A stretch of 64,000 bases of DNA. It comes from Bacillus sp. AFS055030 (GTDB lineage: Bacteria > Bacillota > Bacilli > Bacillales > Bacillaceae_G). Positions 52,872 to 62,164 of this stretch are shown one piece after another. Position 1 is the stretch's first letter, and every line of letters begins with the position of its first letter. The stretch lies in NCBI RefSeq assembly GCF_002574545.1, contig NZ_NUGT01000003.1, forward strand, positions 28,222 to 92,221, in the 5' to 3' direction. Both the position numbers and the translations under genes were made by a program. The notes under the pieces are model-generated. The model saw nothing but the letters and a program-made list of their open reading frames with translations. It searched no databases and had not been told where the DNA came from.

Positions 52872-53174
52872 ATGGTGATTCAAGACTTAGATATTCAAAA
52901 CGTTGTTATTAGTAAGCTTGGAGGATACGACGGTTTTAAAATTAGCTTTTTTGTTAATCATCAAGGTTACATATTATTAGCTGGAAAACAAAAAACGATT
53001 TTTCCTTTGTCTATTAAACATGCATTTATTGAAAAGGAAAAGTGTCAGTTTTGCAATAAACTTGTATTTAAATCTGCGATTAGCCAGCAAATTTGTTTGA
53101 ATCTCCTTCTTAAGAAAGGTGATTTATTATCGTATTTTCAACAAAATTATCCAGAACCATTTGAGCAAATCTAG
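52872..53174 (+). CDS. small CxxC protein of unknown function, paralog 2
   Basis: This 100-residue protein is related to the preceding one over its whole length: LDIQNVVISK, KISFFVNHQGYILLAGK, FPLSIKHAF, CQFCNKLVFKSAISQQIC, then LLSYFQQNYPEPF. The ATG at 52872 has CGGAGGTG 11 bases upstream; an earlier in-frame ATG has no ribosome site. The two genes arose by tandem duplication and have clearly diverged, yet they keep all Cys residues. Confidence 0.7.
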   Translation: MVIQDLDIQNVVISKLGGYDGFKISFFVNHQGYILLAGKQKTIFPLSIKHAFIEKEKCQFCNKLVFKSAISQQICLNLLLKKGDLLSYFQQNYPEPFEQI

Positions 53175-53195
53175 TTTTTTTGAAAATCGGCTAGG

Positions 53196-53222
53196 AAAAA
53201 CCACTAAAGGAAGTGGTTTTTT
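53196..53222 (+). terminator. intrinsic terminator
   Basis: The stem aaaaccact / agtggtttt is followed by T-runs after the second CxxC gene. Confidence 0.85.
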
Positions 53223-53373
53223 GTTTTGAATTGACTACATATAAGTATTTAACCTCCAATAATTTAAAATAGTTGATTAAGAATTGTAGTGATCAAGTAA
53301 AAAAATACTATAGAAATGCGACTATAATTATTGTACTATTCATATAATTCTATTTTTATTGGAGGATATTTTC

Positions 53374-53874
53374 ATGTCTAATTCTTTATTGCCGACTAAT
53401 ACTGTTTCTTTAATATTTTATAATAATCAATACGAGGATCAATTAAAAAACTATTTTCTGGCTGATGAGCATTTAAAATTTACTGGTCTACCTATTGATA
53501 ATATTGAGAAATGTGCAATAGAGGCTGATCGTCATGCGATTTTAATTTTGAGTAATAATGATGTTGCAGGATTTTTTGTTTTGCATGGTTGGGATGGAGT
53601 TAGACAATATAGTGATAATAAAAATGCAATTCTATTAAGAGCTTTTTCTGTTGATACAAATTTTCAAGGAAAAGGGATTGCAAAACAATCTTTACATTTA
53701 TTGCCTTCTTTTGTAAAAGAGAACTTTCCTGAACGAGATGAAATTATTTTAGGTGTGAATCATAAAAATATTGCTGCTCAGCATGTTTATTTAACAAGTG
53801 GATTTATTGATAAAGGAAATAGGGTCATGGGGAGAAAAGGTGAACTCTTTATTATGCATATGGATCTAGTATAA
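53374..53874 (+). CDS. GNAT family N-acetyltransferase
   Basis: This 166-residue enzyme has the GNAT fold with the acetyl-CoA-binding segment LRAFSVDTNFQGKGIAKQSL and the later ILGVNHKNIAAQHVYLTSGF. The substrate is unknown. The ATG at 53374 has GGAGG eight bases upstream and is preferred to the in-frame TTG at 53359. The next gene starts 22 bases after its stop, so the two may be co-transcribed. Confidence 0.85.
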   Translation: MSNSLLPTNTVSLIFYNNQYEDQLKNYFLADEHLKFTGLPIDNIEKCAIEADRHAILILSNNDVAGFFVLHGWDGVRQYSDNKNAILLRAFSVDTNFQGKGIAKQSLHLLPSFVKENFPERDEIILGVNHKNIAAQHVYLTSGFIDKGNRVMGRKGELFIMHMDLV

Positions 53875-53895
53875 TTTTAGAAAGAGAGGAGACTC

Positions 53896-54441
53896 ATGTA
53901 CGGAGTTGTAGCGTTATTTGATGCAAAAACTGAACAAATCATTAAAGATATTTGGACAGAGTTAAGAGAAAAATCGATTTCTTTCTATGCTGATGAAGTA
54001 GTAGATCGTAAACCGCATATTACTTTAGCAAGTTATCATGATTTAGATAAGTTAAGTTTTATTGAACATTTAGATGATTTTTATGAAAATAAGCAAGAGA
54101 TTGAAATTAGTTTCACTTCAATTGGATCCTTTTTAAATACTGGTATATTGTATTTTTCGCCAATTGTTACTAAACATTTGATTGAGTTTCATGAGAATTT
54201 TCATATTCAGTTTAGACAGTTTAATGATGATCCAAATTCTATGTATCTACCTGAAAAGTGGGTACCACATTGTACTTTAGCCAATCGATTGTTACCGGAT
54301 AAACTTGTAGAGGCATATAATTATTGCTTACATCGAAATGATACGATTGTAGGAAAAATACAAGAGATTGGTATTATTGAGATGGTTAATAAAAGTAATG
54401 CACCAATTATCTATTCTAAGTCTTTAAAATCTCTAGGTTGA
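53896..54441 (+). CDS. 2'-5' RNA ligase family protein (2H phosphoesterase)
   Basis: This 181-residue protein has the two H-x-T/S-x motifs of the 2H superfamily, KPHITLA (~39-45) and VPHCTLAN (~123-130), with the usual spacing. Members act on 2',5'-linked or cyclic phosphodiesters of RNA or nucleotides. It follows the GNAT gene and is closed by a terminator. Confidence 0.85.
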   Translation: MYGVVALFDAKTEQIIKDIWTELREKSISFYADEVVDRKPHITLASYHDLDKLSFIEHLDDFYENKQEIEISFTSIGSFLNTGILYFSPIVTKHLIEFHENFHIQFRQFNDDPNSMYLPEKWVPHCTLANRLLPDKLVEAYNYCLHRNDTIVGKIQEIGIIEMVNKSNAPIIYSKSLKSLG

Positions 54442-54444
54442 AAA

Positions 54445-54475
54445 AAAGTTCAAGTATTGTACTTGAACTTTTTGT
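54445..54475. terminator. bidirectional terminator
   Basis: A perfect stem (aaaagttcaagta / tacttgaactttt) lies between convergent genes. Confidence 0.85.
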
Positions 54476-54487
54476 TGTTAAATCTTT

Positions 54488-54730
54488 TTAATTAACCGTA
54501 TCAATTGCTTTTAGTTCATAAAGCATATAAGTATTCTTATTTCTCCATTCGATTTTCTGTATTACAGCTACACCAAAAGGTTTTTCATCATTTTTTCTTG
54601 TGACATTGATTGGTGTGTCAATTGGATATAAATGGTATCCGTTTTGTTCAAGCGTGAATAGATTGTTTTCATGTCTAATGGCGTGATCATTCGTTACAAT
54701 TAACCAATTAAATTCAAATGGCATACTCAT
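54488..54730 (-). CDS. small conserved protein, DUF2584-like
   Basis: This 80-residue beta-rich protein begins MSMPFEFNWLIVTNDHAIRH and continues with NGYHLYPIDTPINVTRKND and KPFGVAVIQKIEW. The pattern recalls the DUF2584 family of Bacillaceae, whose function is unknown; the assignment is from memory. AAGGAG precedes the start by about 10 bases. Confidence 0.6.
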   Translation of the reverse strand: MSMPFEFNWLIVTNDHAIRHENNLFTLEQNGYHLYPIDTPINVTRKNDEKPFGVAVIQKIEWRNKNTYMLYELKAIDTVN

Positions 54731-55030
54731 ATTTTGAAAACTCCTTAAATTGAATAGATAGTATATTTACTATAGAAAAGATATAGCACTTAAAAATATC
54801 TTAATATATTTTTGCGCTGAACACAAAAAGCGATTGTATAAAATTATACAAGATAAGTAATACCCAATGCTGGTATAAAGAAAGGCTTGTATCGATATTT
54901 CAATGGTCAAGCTGGCAATCCGCTATCTTTTACATCGATACAAAACGTATGGTCATTGATTCGGTGATTCGACTATATAATAAAATAAACGGTATTTTTT
55001 GTAATTGCTTTTTGGAAGGGGCTGATGTTT
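54731..55030. other. intergenic region of about 300 bp
   Basis: It contains an inverted repeat ttgtatcgat / atcgatacaa (54887-54896 with 54934-54943) that can fold into a long-looped hairpin. An overlapping 62-codon frame (54949-55137) looks spurious. Confidence 0.4.
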
Positions 55031-55225
55031 ATGCGAAGAAACAAAAATGCGGCTCTTATTGCAATTTTATGGTTAGTCATGGTGATTTTTATTATTATAA
55101 ATGCATTACGTCATATTCGAGTATATATGGTATATAGTTCAGGCCTAATGCCTTTTATTGTTTGTGGAATGATTCTCTTTGCGATTATTATCCTTTATGT
55201 AAATGGTTTGAATCAGCGGAGATAA
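55031..55225 (+). CDS. small membrane protein with two transmembrane helices
   Basis: The 64-residue product starts MRRNKNAALIAILWLVMVIF and has a second helix (LMPFIVCGMILFAIIILYV). It belongs to no family I recognise. An ATG two codons upstream is too close to the GGAAGGGG ribosome site, so the start at 55031 is preferred. Confidence 0.65.
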   Translation: MRRNKNAALIAILWLVMVIFIIINALRHIRVYMVYSSGLMPFIVCGMILFAIIILYVNGLNQRR

Positions 55226-55232
55226 CAGTAGT

Positions 55233-55265
55233 AGGAACCCATTTTGTTTAGGGTTCTTTTTTTGG
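55233..55265 (+). terminator. intrinsic terminator
   Basis: The stem aggaaccc / gggttctt is followed by T7. Confidence 0.75.
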
Positions 55266-55364
55266 AAATTGCTGAACCTGGTGGGGGATTTCAACTTTTG
55301 TTCGGTTGATAAACCCAAAAAACTTTGAGTAAGTAAGCTATTTAATTTTCTAACATTAAAAAAC

Positions 55365-55406
55365 GAGGGTGTCCCATAAAACATTGGGGACACCCTCATT
55401 TTTTCT
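55365..55406. terminator. strong hairpin/terminator upstream of the Fur-regulated operon
   Basis: The perfect stem gagggtgtccc / gggacaccctc is flanked by A- and T-runs and works in both directions. Confidence 0.75.
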
Positions 55407-55434
55407 TATAAATAGAAAAGAATGTAAAATATAA

Positions 55435-55492
55435 TTGACACTGATAATCATTATCATATAGAATTACAATTGAAAATGATTATCAGTGTCAA
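55435..55492 (+). promoter_or_regulatory. double Fur box overlapping the promoter
   Basis: TTGACA (55435-55440) and TATAGA form a promoter with a 16-base spacer. TGATAATCATTATCA (55442-55456) is a perfect 7-1-7 Fur box and TGAAAATGATTATCA (55471-55485) is a second one. The whole is a perfect 18-bp inverted repeat (55435-55452 with 55475-55492). Iron repression of the following operon is expected. Confidence 0.88.
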
Positions 55493-55560
55493 AAAAGATT
55501 GATTCTCTAATTTAAAAGTTGCTCAGGATAGGTAAGAAAGAGCCATTAAGGAGGCCGTTG

Positions 55561-55956
55561 ATGGATAAACATTTCATTATTTTAGAGCCATTTCATCAGC
55601 AAGTAACATGCTGTTGTCCAGGTCAAAAGCATCAACACGTAATTGAATTTAGTGAAGGTGATGTATGGACGATGACAAGTGAGAGGAAATACGTTGATTG
55701 TTTAGGATGGCATTATTTAATTGATAACAACGATGATTTTGAATTTTATTTGCATGTTGAAGACATAGAAAACTTATACGAAAGTGGTGTGCTTTGTTCC
55801 AACTGGGATTTAGATCTGAAATTAAACCATTTGAATTTTAAAATAAACGAAGCACTTGATGTGAATGATCGCGAGTCATTTCTTACAATTGCAAATGAAT
55901 TACGTAGTTTAAAAGAATTAAAGAACAAATTCTTCACTAATAAAGATGCTGTTTAA
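55561..55956 (+). CDS. IDEAL-domain protein in the Fur operon (YkuO-like position)
   Basis: This 131-residue cytosolic protein has a Cys/His-containing front part (QQVTCCCPGQKHQHVIEF) and a C-terminal IDEAL-type helix pair (LNFKINEALDVNDRESFLTI). The ATG at 55561 has AAGGAGG seven bases upstream. In B. subtilis the Fur-controlled ykuNOP operon encodes flavodoxins around a protein of unknown function, YkuO; the position here fits, but homology was not tested. The front CCC motif might bind a metal. It is likely made under iron limitation. Confidence 0.7.
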   Translation: MDKHFIILEPFHQQVTCCCPGQKHQHVIEFSEGDVWTMTSERKYVDCLGWHYLIDNNDDFEFYLHVEDIENLYESGVLCSNWDLDLKLNHLNFKINEALDVNDRESFLTIANELRSLKELKNKFFTNKDAV

Positions 55957-55998
55957 ATAATAGTCATAAATAAAACCTTTGAATGAGGAGAGAGAAGA

Positions 55999-56466
55999 AT
56001 GGCTAAAATTTTAATCGCTTTTGCAAGTATGTCAGGTAACACAGAGGAAATAGCTGAGTTAATTAAATCTAGTATAGATACGATGGGGCATGATATAGAG
56101 ATGAAAGAAATTGAACATATTAATACCCAGAAATTAGTAGAGTTTGATGGCATTATATTAGGGGCTTATACGTGGGGGGACGGAGAGCTTCCATATGAAG
56201 TAGAAGATTTTTACGATGACCTCGAAAACCTAAATTTAACTGGTAAAAAAGCTGCTGTATTTGGATCAGGTGATCATGCTTATCCTAAGTTTTGCGCTGC
56301 AGTAGATCTTTTAGAAGAGAGATTAAAAGAATGTGGTGCCCAAATAATACAGGAAGGATTAAAAGTAGAATTAGCACCGGAAACGGAAGAAGACATTGAG
56401 CGTTGTGTTACGTTTGCAATTAACTATATTAGCCAATTTGAAGATCAATTTGAGGAAACTGTATGA
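55999..56466 (+). CDS. flavodoxin (YkuN/YkuP-like)
   Basis: This 155-residue short-chain flavodoxin has the FMN phosphate loop ASMSGNTEEIAE at residues ~9-20, the 50s loop GAYTWGDGELPYEVEDFYDD and GSGDHAYPKFCAAVDLL around residue 95. Flavodoxin replaces ferredoxin as electron donor when iron is scarce, which agrees with the Fur boxes upstream. Its stop overlaps the next start by four bases. Confidence 0.93.
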   Translation: MAKILIAFASMSGNTEEIAELIKSSIDTMGHDIEMKEIEHINTQKLVEFDGIILGAYTWGDGELPYEVEDFYDDLENLNLTGKKAAVFGSGDHAYPKFCAAVDLLEERLKECGAQIIQEGLKVELAPETEEDIERCVTFAINYISQFEDQFEETV

Positions 56467-56816
56467 ATACCATGTTCAGTTCTACAGCAGTAACAAGAAC
56501 TGAACATGGTCGTACGATTATCGCTACCCAAAGTATTAACGAGGAAAATTGTCGTTGGAATCAATGTTATAGTACAAGAAGCAATGTTAGTTATTTAGAT
56601 ATTAGTACACATAATGACATTGTGTATACAACCTCCAGTCAAAACGACTCAGGCTATAGCACAGTTTCAAGGGTATATTTAGAAAATCAATTAATTGTTC
56701 CGTGCGAGTACGTTAAAGGTCATGGCTGGCGAATTTGCAATGAAAACGAAAATTATATCGTAGCTGGACAATATGAAACTAGGTTTTTTGAGAAAGATTC
56801 TAAAAGAGTATGCTAA
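56463..56816 (+). CDS. unknown protein of the Fur-controlled flavodoxin operon
   Basis: This 117-residue protein overlaps the flavodoxin gene as ATGA and is therefore translationally coupled. It is rich in Ser, Thr, Asn and Tyr, with predicted beta-strands (SYLDISTHNDIVYTTSS) and four Cys (one in ENCRWNQC). There is no signal peptide or known motif. It is presumably expressed under iron limitation. Confidence 0.65.
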   Translation: MNTMFSSTAVTRTEHGRTIIATQSINEENCRWNQCYSTRSNVSYLDISTHNDIVYTTSSQNDSGYSTVSRVYLENQLIVPCEYVKGHGWRICNENENYIVAGQYETRFFEKDSKRVC

Positions 56817-56831
56817 AGAATTGAGGAAAAA

Positions 56832-56877
56832 AAAGGGTCCATCGGTCAATGTGGTGACAAATGGAACCCTTTTTTAT
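56832..56877 (+). terminator. intrinsic terminator
   Basis: The stem aaagggtccat / atggaaccctttt is followed by T-runs. It ends the Fur operon. Confidence 0.8.
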
Positions 56878-56884
56878 TTGAAAA

Positions 56885-57319
56885 TTATTTCACTAATCCG
56901 CCTCTTAACTTAGTTACACCAAATTCTAAATAACATTTTAAACAGCTAAGCATAAATACCCAGCCTTCTTTATTATCGATTAAATGATGAACATATTCCG
57001 GGTTGCTTTCACTAAAGCCTTCTTCCACGACTTCAATGATTGTGTTATTTTGATCTTGTTCGTTTAATGTAATCGTTACGATATTTCCTTCTGCTGTAGG
57101 ACCCCAAGCAAAGACAATCTTCTTATTCTCCTCAACTTCGATAATTTTTATTTTACCTTCTGCATTGTAAAGATCGTATTTTAAAGTAATGACTTTTCCT
57201 TCTTCCCAACGTTCAGAACTAGAAGAAAACCAAAAGTTTCCTATTCTAGTTGGATCAACAAATGCTTCGAATATATCTTTTGCCGGTGTGAAAATCTTAA
57301 ACTTAGTCACATTATTCAT
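56885..57319 (-). CDS. SRPBCC (AHSA1/START-like) domain protein
   Basis: This 144-residue protein fits the AHSA1-like SRPBCC group: FTPAKDIFEAFVDPTRIGNF near the N-terminus, a central beta-grip (GKVITLKYDLYNAEGKIKI) and the C-terminal long helix with NKEGWVFMLSCLKCYLE. The fold makes a hydrophobic pocket for a small ligand; the role is unknown. It is a single gene. Confidence 0.85.
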   Translation of the reverse strand: MNNVTKFKIFTPAKDIFEAFVDPTRIGNFWFSSSSERWEEGKVITLKYDLYNAEGKIKIIEVEENKKIVFAWGPTAEGNIVTITLNEQDQNNTIIEVVEEGFSESNPEYVHHLIDNKEGWVFMLSCLKCYLEFGVTKLRGGLVK

Positions 57320-57448
57320 TTCATGATCATCTCACTCTCAATTTATTTAATATGTATCATCAAATTTCGTACAAATATATTTTATACTTTAATTTTTTTA
57401 TTGGGAATATATATGTTGTAATTTTCAGATAATAGATCATTACGCAAA

Positions 57449-57474
57449 AAAAGGATAGGAATTTATCCTATCCT
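57449..57474 (-). terminator. intrinsic terminator
   Basis: The stem aggatagga / tatcctatcct is followed on the minus strand by T7. It ends the catalase gene. Confidence 0.85.
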
Positions 57475-57484
57475 CATTTATAGT

Positions 57485-59056
57485 TCAATAGCGATCCGAT
57501 TCATGCCCCATATTTTTGGCTTTCTCAGATGCGGCATCAGCTGCCTCAGTACTAGTATGTTCCGTTTGACTACGATTCGCTTTTTCTAATCCTTCGCGCA
57601 CTCTGCGTCCGTATTCTTCATCAGCTTTTGTAAAATAGCCGACCATCGTTTCTTGAATATGAGGTTTACATACTTTTAGTGCATCTACTAAATTTGAAAT
57701 TAATTCACTTTTTTCAGTTTCGTCGAAAGCACGGTATGTATTACCAGCTTGGAGAAAGTCGTTAGGTCGGTCAATTTTTTGGCGTACTAATTTATTATTG
57801 TATGCAGGCTCATGATCTTTTCCACTCTTTGGTGCTTCTTTTAATCCACCTAGTGATGAAGGTTCATAGTTCACATGTGGGTTTTGACCTGGCGCTGCGT
57901 CAACTTTATATTCCATTTGTCCATCACGTTGATTTGTTGCTACATGTTTTTTAGGTGAATTAACTGGTAGTTGTAAGTAATTTGTCCCAACTCGATATCG
58001 TTGTGTATCTGAGTAAGAAAAAGTACGGCCTTGAAGTAATTTATCATCTGAAAAATCAAGTCCATCAACTAATACACCTGTTCCAAATGCAATTTGTTCA
58101 ACTTCCGCAAAATAGTTTTCTGGATTTTTGTTTAATACCATTTTTCCTACTGGTAAAAAAGGAAACTTTTCTGGATCCCATAGCTTTGTAGGATCAAGTG
58201 GATCAAAATCAAGCTCCGGATGTTCATCATCACTCATGATTTGTACACATAATTCCCACTCCGGATAATCGCCTTTCTCAATAGCTTCGTATAAATCTTG
58301 AGTAGCATGATTATAATTTGTTGATTGAATTTCATTAGCTTCACGTTGTGTTAAATTTTTGATTCCTTGTTTTAGCGGTTCCCAGTGGTATTTAATTAGA
58401 ACGGATTCGCCATCTTTGTTTACCCACTTATATGTATTAACACCGGACCCCTGCATTTGTCGATAGTTAGCTGGAATTCCCCATGGTGAAAAGATAAAAG
58501 TAACCATATGAGTGGATTCTGGTGTTAGATGAAGAAAGTCAAACATTCTTTCAGGATCAGGAAGGTTTGTTACTGGATCTGCTTTGAATGAGTGAACCAT
58601 GTCTGGAAATTTTAAAGGATCACGAATAAAAAAGATTTTTAAATTATTACCGACTAAATCCCAATTTCCATCTTCTGTATAAAACTTTGTAGCGAAACCT
58701 CGTGGATCACGTAAAGTTTCAGGAGAATGTGCACCACCTACAACTGTGGAGAAACGCACATAAACAGGTGTTTTTTTTCCCTTCTCCTGAAATAATTTTG
58801 CTCTAGTGTATTTAGCGATTGGATGATCGCCTACTTTTCCATAGGCTTCGAAATATCCTTGTGCACCGGCCCCGCGTGCATGTACAACTCGTTCTGGAAT
58901 TCGTTCACGATCAAAATGAGAGATTTTTTCAAGAAAGTCATAGTTTTCTAATGTTGTTGGTCCCCGATTACCAACGGTTCTAACATTTTGATTATCTGTT
59001 ACTGGATGGCCTTGCCGATTCGTTAATATTTCTTCATTATTTGGTTGGTTATCCAT
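57485..59056 (-). CDS. monofunctional heme catalase
   Basis: This 523-residue catalase degrades H2O2. It has [19 protein letters not shown] (catalytic His), [23 protein letters not shown]-like heme-site residues in [15 protein letters not shown], and the heme-ligand Tyr in [15 protein letters not shown]. The frame stays open further upstream, but the ATG at 59056 with GGAGG six bases before it gives the typical N-terminus ([10 protein letters not shown]). The tail ([13 protein letters not shown]) and length are closer to KatX/KatB-type than to the shorter KatA. A PerR box was not recognised. Confidence 0.93.
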   Translation of the reverse strand: MDNQPNNEEILTNRQGHPVTDNQNVRTVGNRGPTTLENYDFLEKISHFDRERIPERVVHARGAGAQGYFEAYGKVGDHPIAKYTRAKLFQEKGKKTPVYVRFSTVVGGAHSPETLRDPRGFATKFYTEDGNWDLVGNNLKIFFIRDPLKFPDMVHSFKADPVTNLPDPERMFDFLHLTPESTHMVTFIFSPWGIPANYRQMQGSGVNTYKWVNKDGESVLIKYHWEPLKQGIKNLTQREANEIQSTNYNHATQDLYEAIEKGDYPEWELCVQIMSDDEHPELDFDPLDPTKLWDPEKFPFLPVGKMVLNKNPENYFAEVEQIAFGTGVLVDGLDFSDDKLLQGRTFSYSDTQRYRVGTNYLQLPVNSPKKHVATNQRDGQMEYKVDAAPGQNPHVNYEPSSLGGLKEAPKSGKDHEPAYNNKLVRQKIDRPNDFLQAGNTYRAFDETEKSELISNLVDALKVCKPHIQETMVGYFTKADEEYGRRVREGLEKANRSQTEHTSTEAADAASEKAKNMGHESDRY

Positions 59057-59246
59057 AATTTTCCTCCATTCCATGCAAATACAAAATTTAGATTGTCCAT
59101 AAGTTTGGAACAATATGCAAATTTTTCCAGTAGTTGTATCTAATTTAATCCAACCTGAAAAGTTTACAAATTGGATACATCTCATGACTAATTTTGAAAC
59201 ATTGATTTAATATTATAGAGATGTATTAGGAGAGGAGGAATTTAAT

Positions 59247-59774
59247 ATGAAGAGAAAATTATTAAAAGCATTTGTATCCACGATGGCTTTATCTGGCGCA
59301 TTATTAGTTTCAAATGGTGTAATAGCTGGGCCGACACAAGTTAGTGCAGCGGTTTTAAATGCTCCGATTAGTGTATATGAGGTAACTGCAAGTGTATTAA
59401 ACGTACGAAGTGCTCCAAATACGAGCTCAAAAGTAGTTGACACTTTAAGAAAGAAAGATCAAATTGAGATTGTAAAATTCTATAATGCTAGTTGGGCACA
59501 AATTAAAACAACAACTACTAAAAATGGTATAGCTTATGTAAGTACAAAATACTTACAAAAAGTACCAACTACTGTTACAACAAAAGCCAATTTAAATTTG
59601 CGTAGCGGTCCTAGTACAAAATATAAAATTCTTACAGTAATTCCTAAAGGTGCAAAAGTCAGCTTCCTTGGCTACCAAACTGAAGGGAAAACCAAAATCG
59701 ATTATAATTGGGCAATCGTTTCCTACAATGGTAAAAAAGGATTTGTGAGTACTAATTATTTAAATATGAAGTAA
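59247..59774 (+). CDS. secreted protein with two SH3b domains
   Basis: This 175-residue exported protein has a signal peptide (~1-35, ending at QVSAAV) and two bacterial SH3 domains (ASVLNVRSAPNTSSKVVDTL and ANLNLRSGPSTKYKILTVIP). There is no catalytic domain. It probably binds the cell wall and may regulate or tether wall enzymes. AGGAGAGGAGG precedes the ATG. Confidence 0.85.
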   Translation: MKRKLLKAFVSTMALSGALLVSNGVIAGPTQVSAAVLNAPISVYEVTASVLNVRSAPNTSSKVVDTLRKKDQIEIVKFYNASWAQIKTTTTKNGIAYVSTKYLQKVPTTVTTKANLNLRSGPSTKYKILTVIPKGAKVSFLGYQTEGKTKIDYNWAIVSYNGKKGFVSTNYLNMK

Positions 59775-59848
59775 CCACAAATGGTTACAGTGAAAAAAGA
59801 TTACCTTAACTTTTGAGTTAGATGTTTCATATCCCTATTCCCCAAAAA

Positions 59849-59879
59849 AAGAAAGTGAGCTAATAACTCACTTTCTTTC
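59849..59879 (-). terminator. bidirectional terminator
   Basis: The stem gaaagtgag / ctcactttc has T-runs on both sides. It lies between convergent genes. Confidence 0.8.
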
Positions 59880-59886
59880 GTTAAAC

Positions 59887-60408
59887 CTAATTAGGAAGTA
59901 CCTTATAAGCTAACTTATTAATAATCTCTTTATGTGCAGGGTATTTATTATGTAATTGCTCTTGAGTAAATAATTCAAAATCTTTAAAATCAAATCCAGG
60001 TGAAACCATGCAGCCTACTAATGAAAAAGTATTTTCTTCCATAACTGATGAACCGAAAATTGAATTTTTTGGTACTAAATATTGGGGAACTTCTCCATTT
60101 TCTAAATTAAGTCCTAATTTTATTTCTTCGTACTGACCATTCTCATGTATAACATGAATCGTTAATGAACTACCTGCGTGAAAATACCATAATTCATCAG
60201 ATTTTAATCTGTGAAAATGAGAAATATCATGTGATTGTAGTAAAAAATAGATACTAGTATAAAGGAATCTATGATCATCAAAGTTTACGGTTAATTCACA
60301 ATCAGATATTTGCTCACTTGATTGATAGGTAGATTTATAATATCCCCCTTCTGGATGTGCTTCTAGTCCAAGTTTAGAAATCCAATATTCTGGATTATTG
60401 TTAAACAT
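59887..60408 (-). CDS. cupin domain protein (DUF985 family)
   Basis: This 173-residue protein has the DUF985 pattern: LGLEAHPEGGYYKSTYQS, IYFLLQSHDISHFHRLKSDE, ELWYFHAGSSLTIHVI and GCMVSPGFDFKDFEL. It is a single-domain beta-barrel of unknown, possibly sugar-epimerase-like function. It is monocistronic. Confidence 0.88.
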   Translation of the reverse strand: MFNNNPEYWISKLGLEAHPEGGYYKSTYQSSEQISDCELTVNFDDHRFLYTSIYFLLQSHDISHFHRLKSDELWYFHAGSSLTIHVIHENGQYEEIKLGLNLENGEVPQYLVPKNSIFGSSVMEENTFSLVGCMVSPGFDFKDFELFTQEQLHNKYPAHKEIINKLAYKVLPN

Positions 60409-60590
60409 TTTATCAATCCTTTCTATTACTACTCCAACTATAATAACTTAACTTTTGTTATTTCTATGATAAATATGTTTCAAAATATCTTATTTTAATT
60501 CAAAAAGTGCAGAATTTTCCCAATATACAATTTAATGGAAATAGATTACATTAAACTTATTAAATGAAAATATATGGAGCGAAATATTCG

Positions 60591-61043
60591 ATGGTTAAAA
60601 AGGGGATCTTATATTTAGTAGCATTCTTTACGATTTCGATTATTATTCATGTAACAATATTGTCTAATGATGAAAAACCGGAAGTTAAATTTGAGCTAGC
60701 AGATAAAACAATTCCTTATAAAATAGCAAATTATTCTTGGGGAAAATTATTAGATAAAGATCAATCAACAAATGAAACATATAAAACTATTAAAGAAGAG
60801 GTAGCTATTCCAGCACTAGAGGGAGAGCATTTAAGAATATATTTTTCTAAACAACCCGAAAATGTAGAAATATTAGAGCATATTGGGACGAAGAAGGCAT
60901 ATATTTATGACCAAAATTTAGAACATTACGGAAGTTACTCTTTCCAACTAGGATCTAAAAAAGGGGAGAGAATATATGAAGTAAAAGGTATTTGGAAGGG
61001 GAATAATTATTTTACTTATTTGATAAAAGTAAAGGTTATTTAA
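60591..61043 (+). CDS. hypothetical membrane-anchored protein
   Basis: From the ATG at 60591 the 150-residue product has an N-terminal transmembrane helix (GILYLVAFFTISIIIHVTIL) and an extracytoplasmic beta-rich domain (ADKTIPYKIANYSWGKLLDK; YSFQLGSKKGERIYEVKG). An ATG at 60564 is in frame but has no ribosome site. The family is not recognised. It is a single gene with its own terminator. Confidence 0.65.
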   Translation: MVKKGILYLVAFFTISIIIHVTILSNDEKPEVKFELADKTIPYKIANYSWGKLLDKDQSTNETYKTIKEEVAIPALEGEHLRIYFSKQPENVEILEHIGTKKAYIYDQNLEHYGSYSFQLGSKKGERIYEVKGIWKGNNYFTYLIKVKVI

Positions 61044-61051
61044 TAGAAAGG

Positions 61052-61083
61052 CATTACTTCAAAACTAGAAGTAATGTTTTTTA
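61052..61083 (+). terminator. intrinsic terminator
   Basis: The stem cattacttc / gaagtaatg is followed by T6. Confidence 0.8.
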
Positions 61084-61220
61084 TTTCCACTAATTTTTAG
61101 TAATGATTAATTTCGAAAAAAAGTGTAAATGAGGTATAATAATAAATGGTAAGTGTTTGGCGTAAGTCAAATACATAGAAAATTAATCGTAGATTTAAAG
61201 TTGAAAGAGAGTGGAACAAG

Positions 61221-61940
61221 ATGGGTCGTAAATGGAATAATATTAAAGAGAAGAAAGCTTCAAAAGATGCAAATACTAGTCGTATTTATGCAAAGTTTGG
61301 ACGTGAAATATATGTAGCAGCGAAGCAAGGTGAGCCGGATCCAGAATCAAACCAAGCTTTAAAAGTTGTACTTGAACGCGCGAAAACTTATAGTGTACCA
61401 AAGCATATCGTTGATCGTGCGATTGAAAAAGCAAAAGGTGGATCTGAAGAAAACTTTGATGAACTACGTTACGAAGGTTTTGGACCAAATGGATCAATGG
61501 TAATTGTTGACGCGCTTACTAATAATGTAAACCGTACAGCAGCAGAGGTTCGTGCTGCATTTAACAAAAACGGTGGTAATCTTGGGGTAACAGGTTCTGT
61601 TTCATATATGTTCGATGCAACGGCTGTAATTGGACTTGAAGGTAAAACTTCAGATGAAGTTCTTGAAATCTTAATGGAAGCGGATGTTGATGTTCGCGAT
61701 ATTTTAGAAGAAGATGACGCTGTTATTGTTTATGCTGATCAAGACCAATTCTATGCAATACAAGAAGCGTTTAAAAACGTAGGGATTACAGAGTTTACAG
61801 TAGCTGAATTAACTATGTTAGCGCAAAATGACATAACTCTTCCAGAAGATGGACTTGCAAAGTTTGAAAAAATGTTAGATGTTCTTGAAGATATAGAAGA
61901 TGTTCAACGTGTTTATCACAATGTAGATTTAGGTGAATAA
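61221..61940 (+). CDS. yeeI: YebC/PmpR family protein YeeI
   Basis: This 239-residue protein is very close to Bacillus Yee[58 protein letters not shown] and YHNVDLGE at the end. Members were described as transcription regulators and, for the YebC branch, as factors that relieve ribosome stalling at proline stretches. It has its own leader and terminator. Confidence 0.95.
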   Translation: MGRKWNNIKEKKASKDANTSRIYAKFGREIYVAAKQGEPDPESNQALKVVLERAKTYSVPKHIVDRAIEKAKGGSEENFDELRYEGFGPNGSMVIVDALTNNVNRTAAEVRAAFNKNGGNLGVTGSVSYMFDATAVIGLEGKTSDEVLEILMEADVDVRDILEEDDAVIVYADQDQFYAIQEAFKNVGITEFTVAELTMLAQNDITLPEDGLAKFEKMLDVLEDIEDVQRVYHNVDLGE

Positions 61941-61956
61941 AATCTTAGAAAATAAC

Positions 61957-62008
61957 AACGCGTTCATATAGATGAGTTAATTTTCATCTGTATGAACGCG
62001 TTTTTTTT
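61957..62008 (+). terminator. intrinsic terminator
   Basis: A long stem (aacgcgttcatatagatga / tcatctgtatgaacgcgtt) is followed by T8. It ends yeeI. Confidence 0.9.
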
Positions 62009-62164
62009 ATTAGTGTAAGCATTTGGTTAGGATTGCTCATAGAAATTTTATGATCCATAAATTGGTAGACAGGAAAATATGAATAGTACAGAGAATAGTA
62101 TTGTTAGTCAAGGTTTGCTAAAGAATGATGAATAATCATATTCAATTTGAGGAGATCAATAAAT

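Noticed and set aside
54949..55137. 62-codon plus-strand frame
   Set aside because: No ribosome site, overlaps the better small membrane-protein gene, and no plausible protein features.
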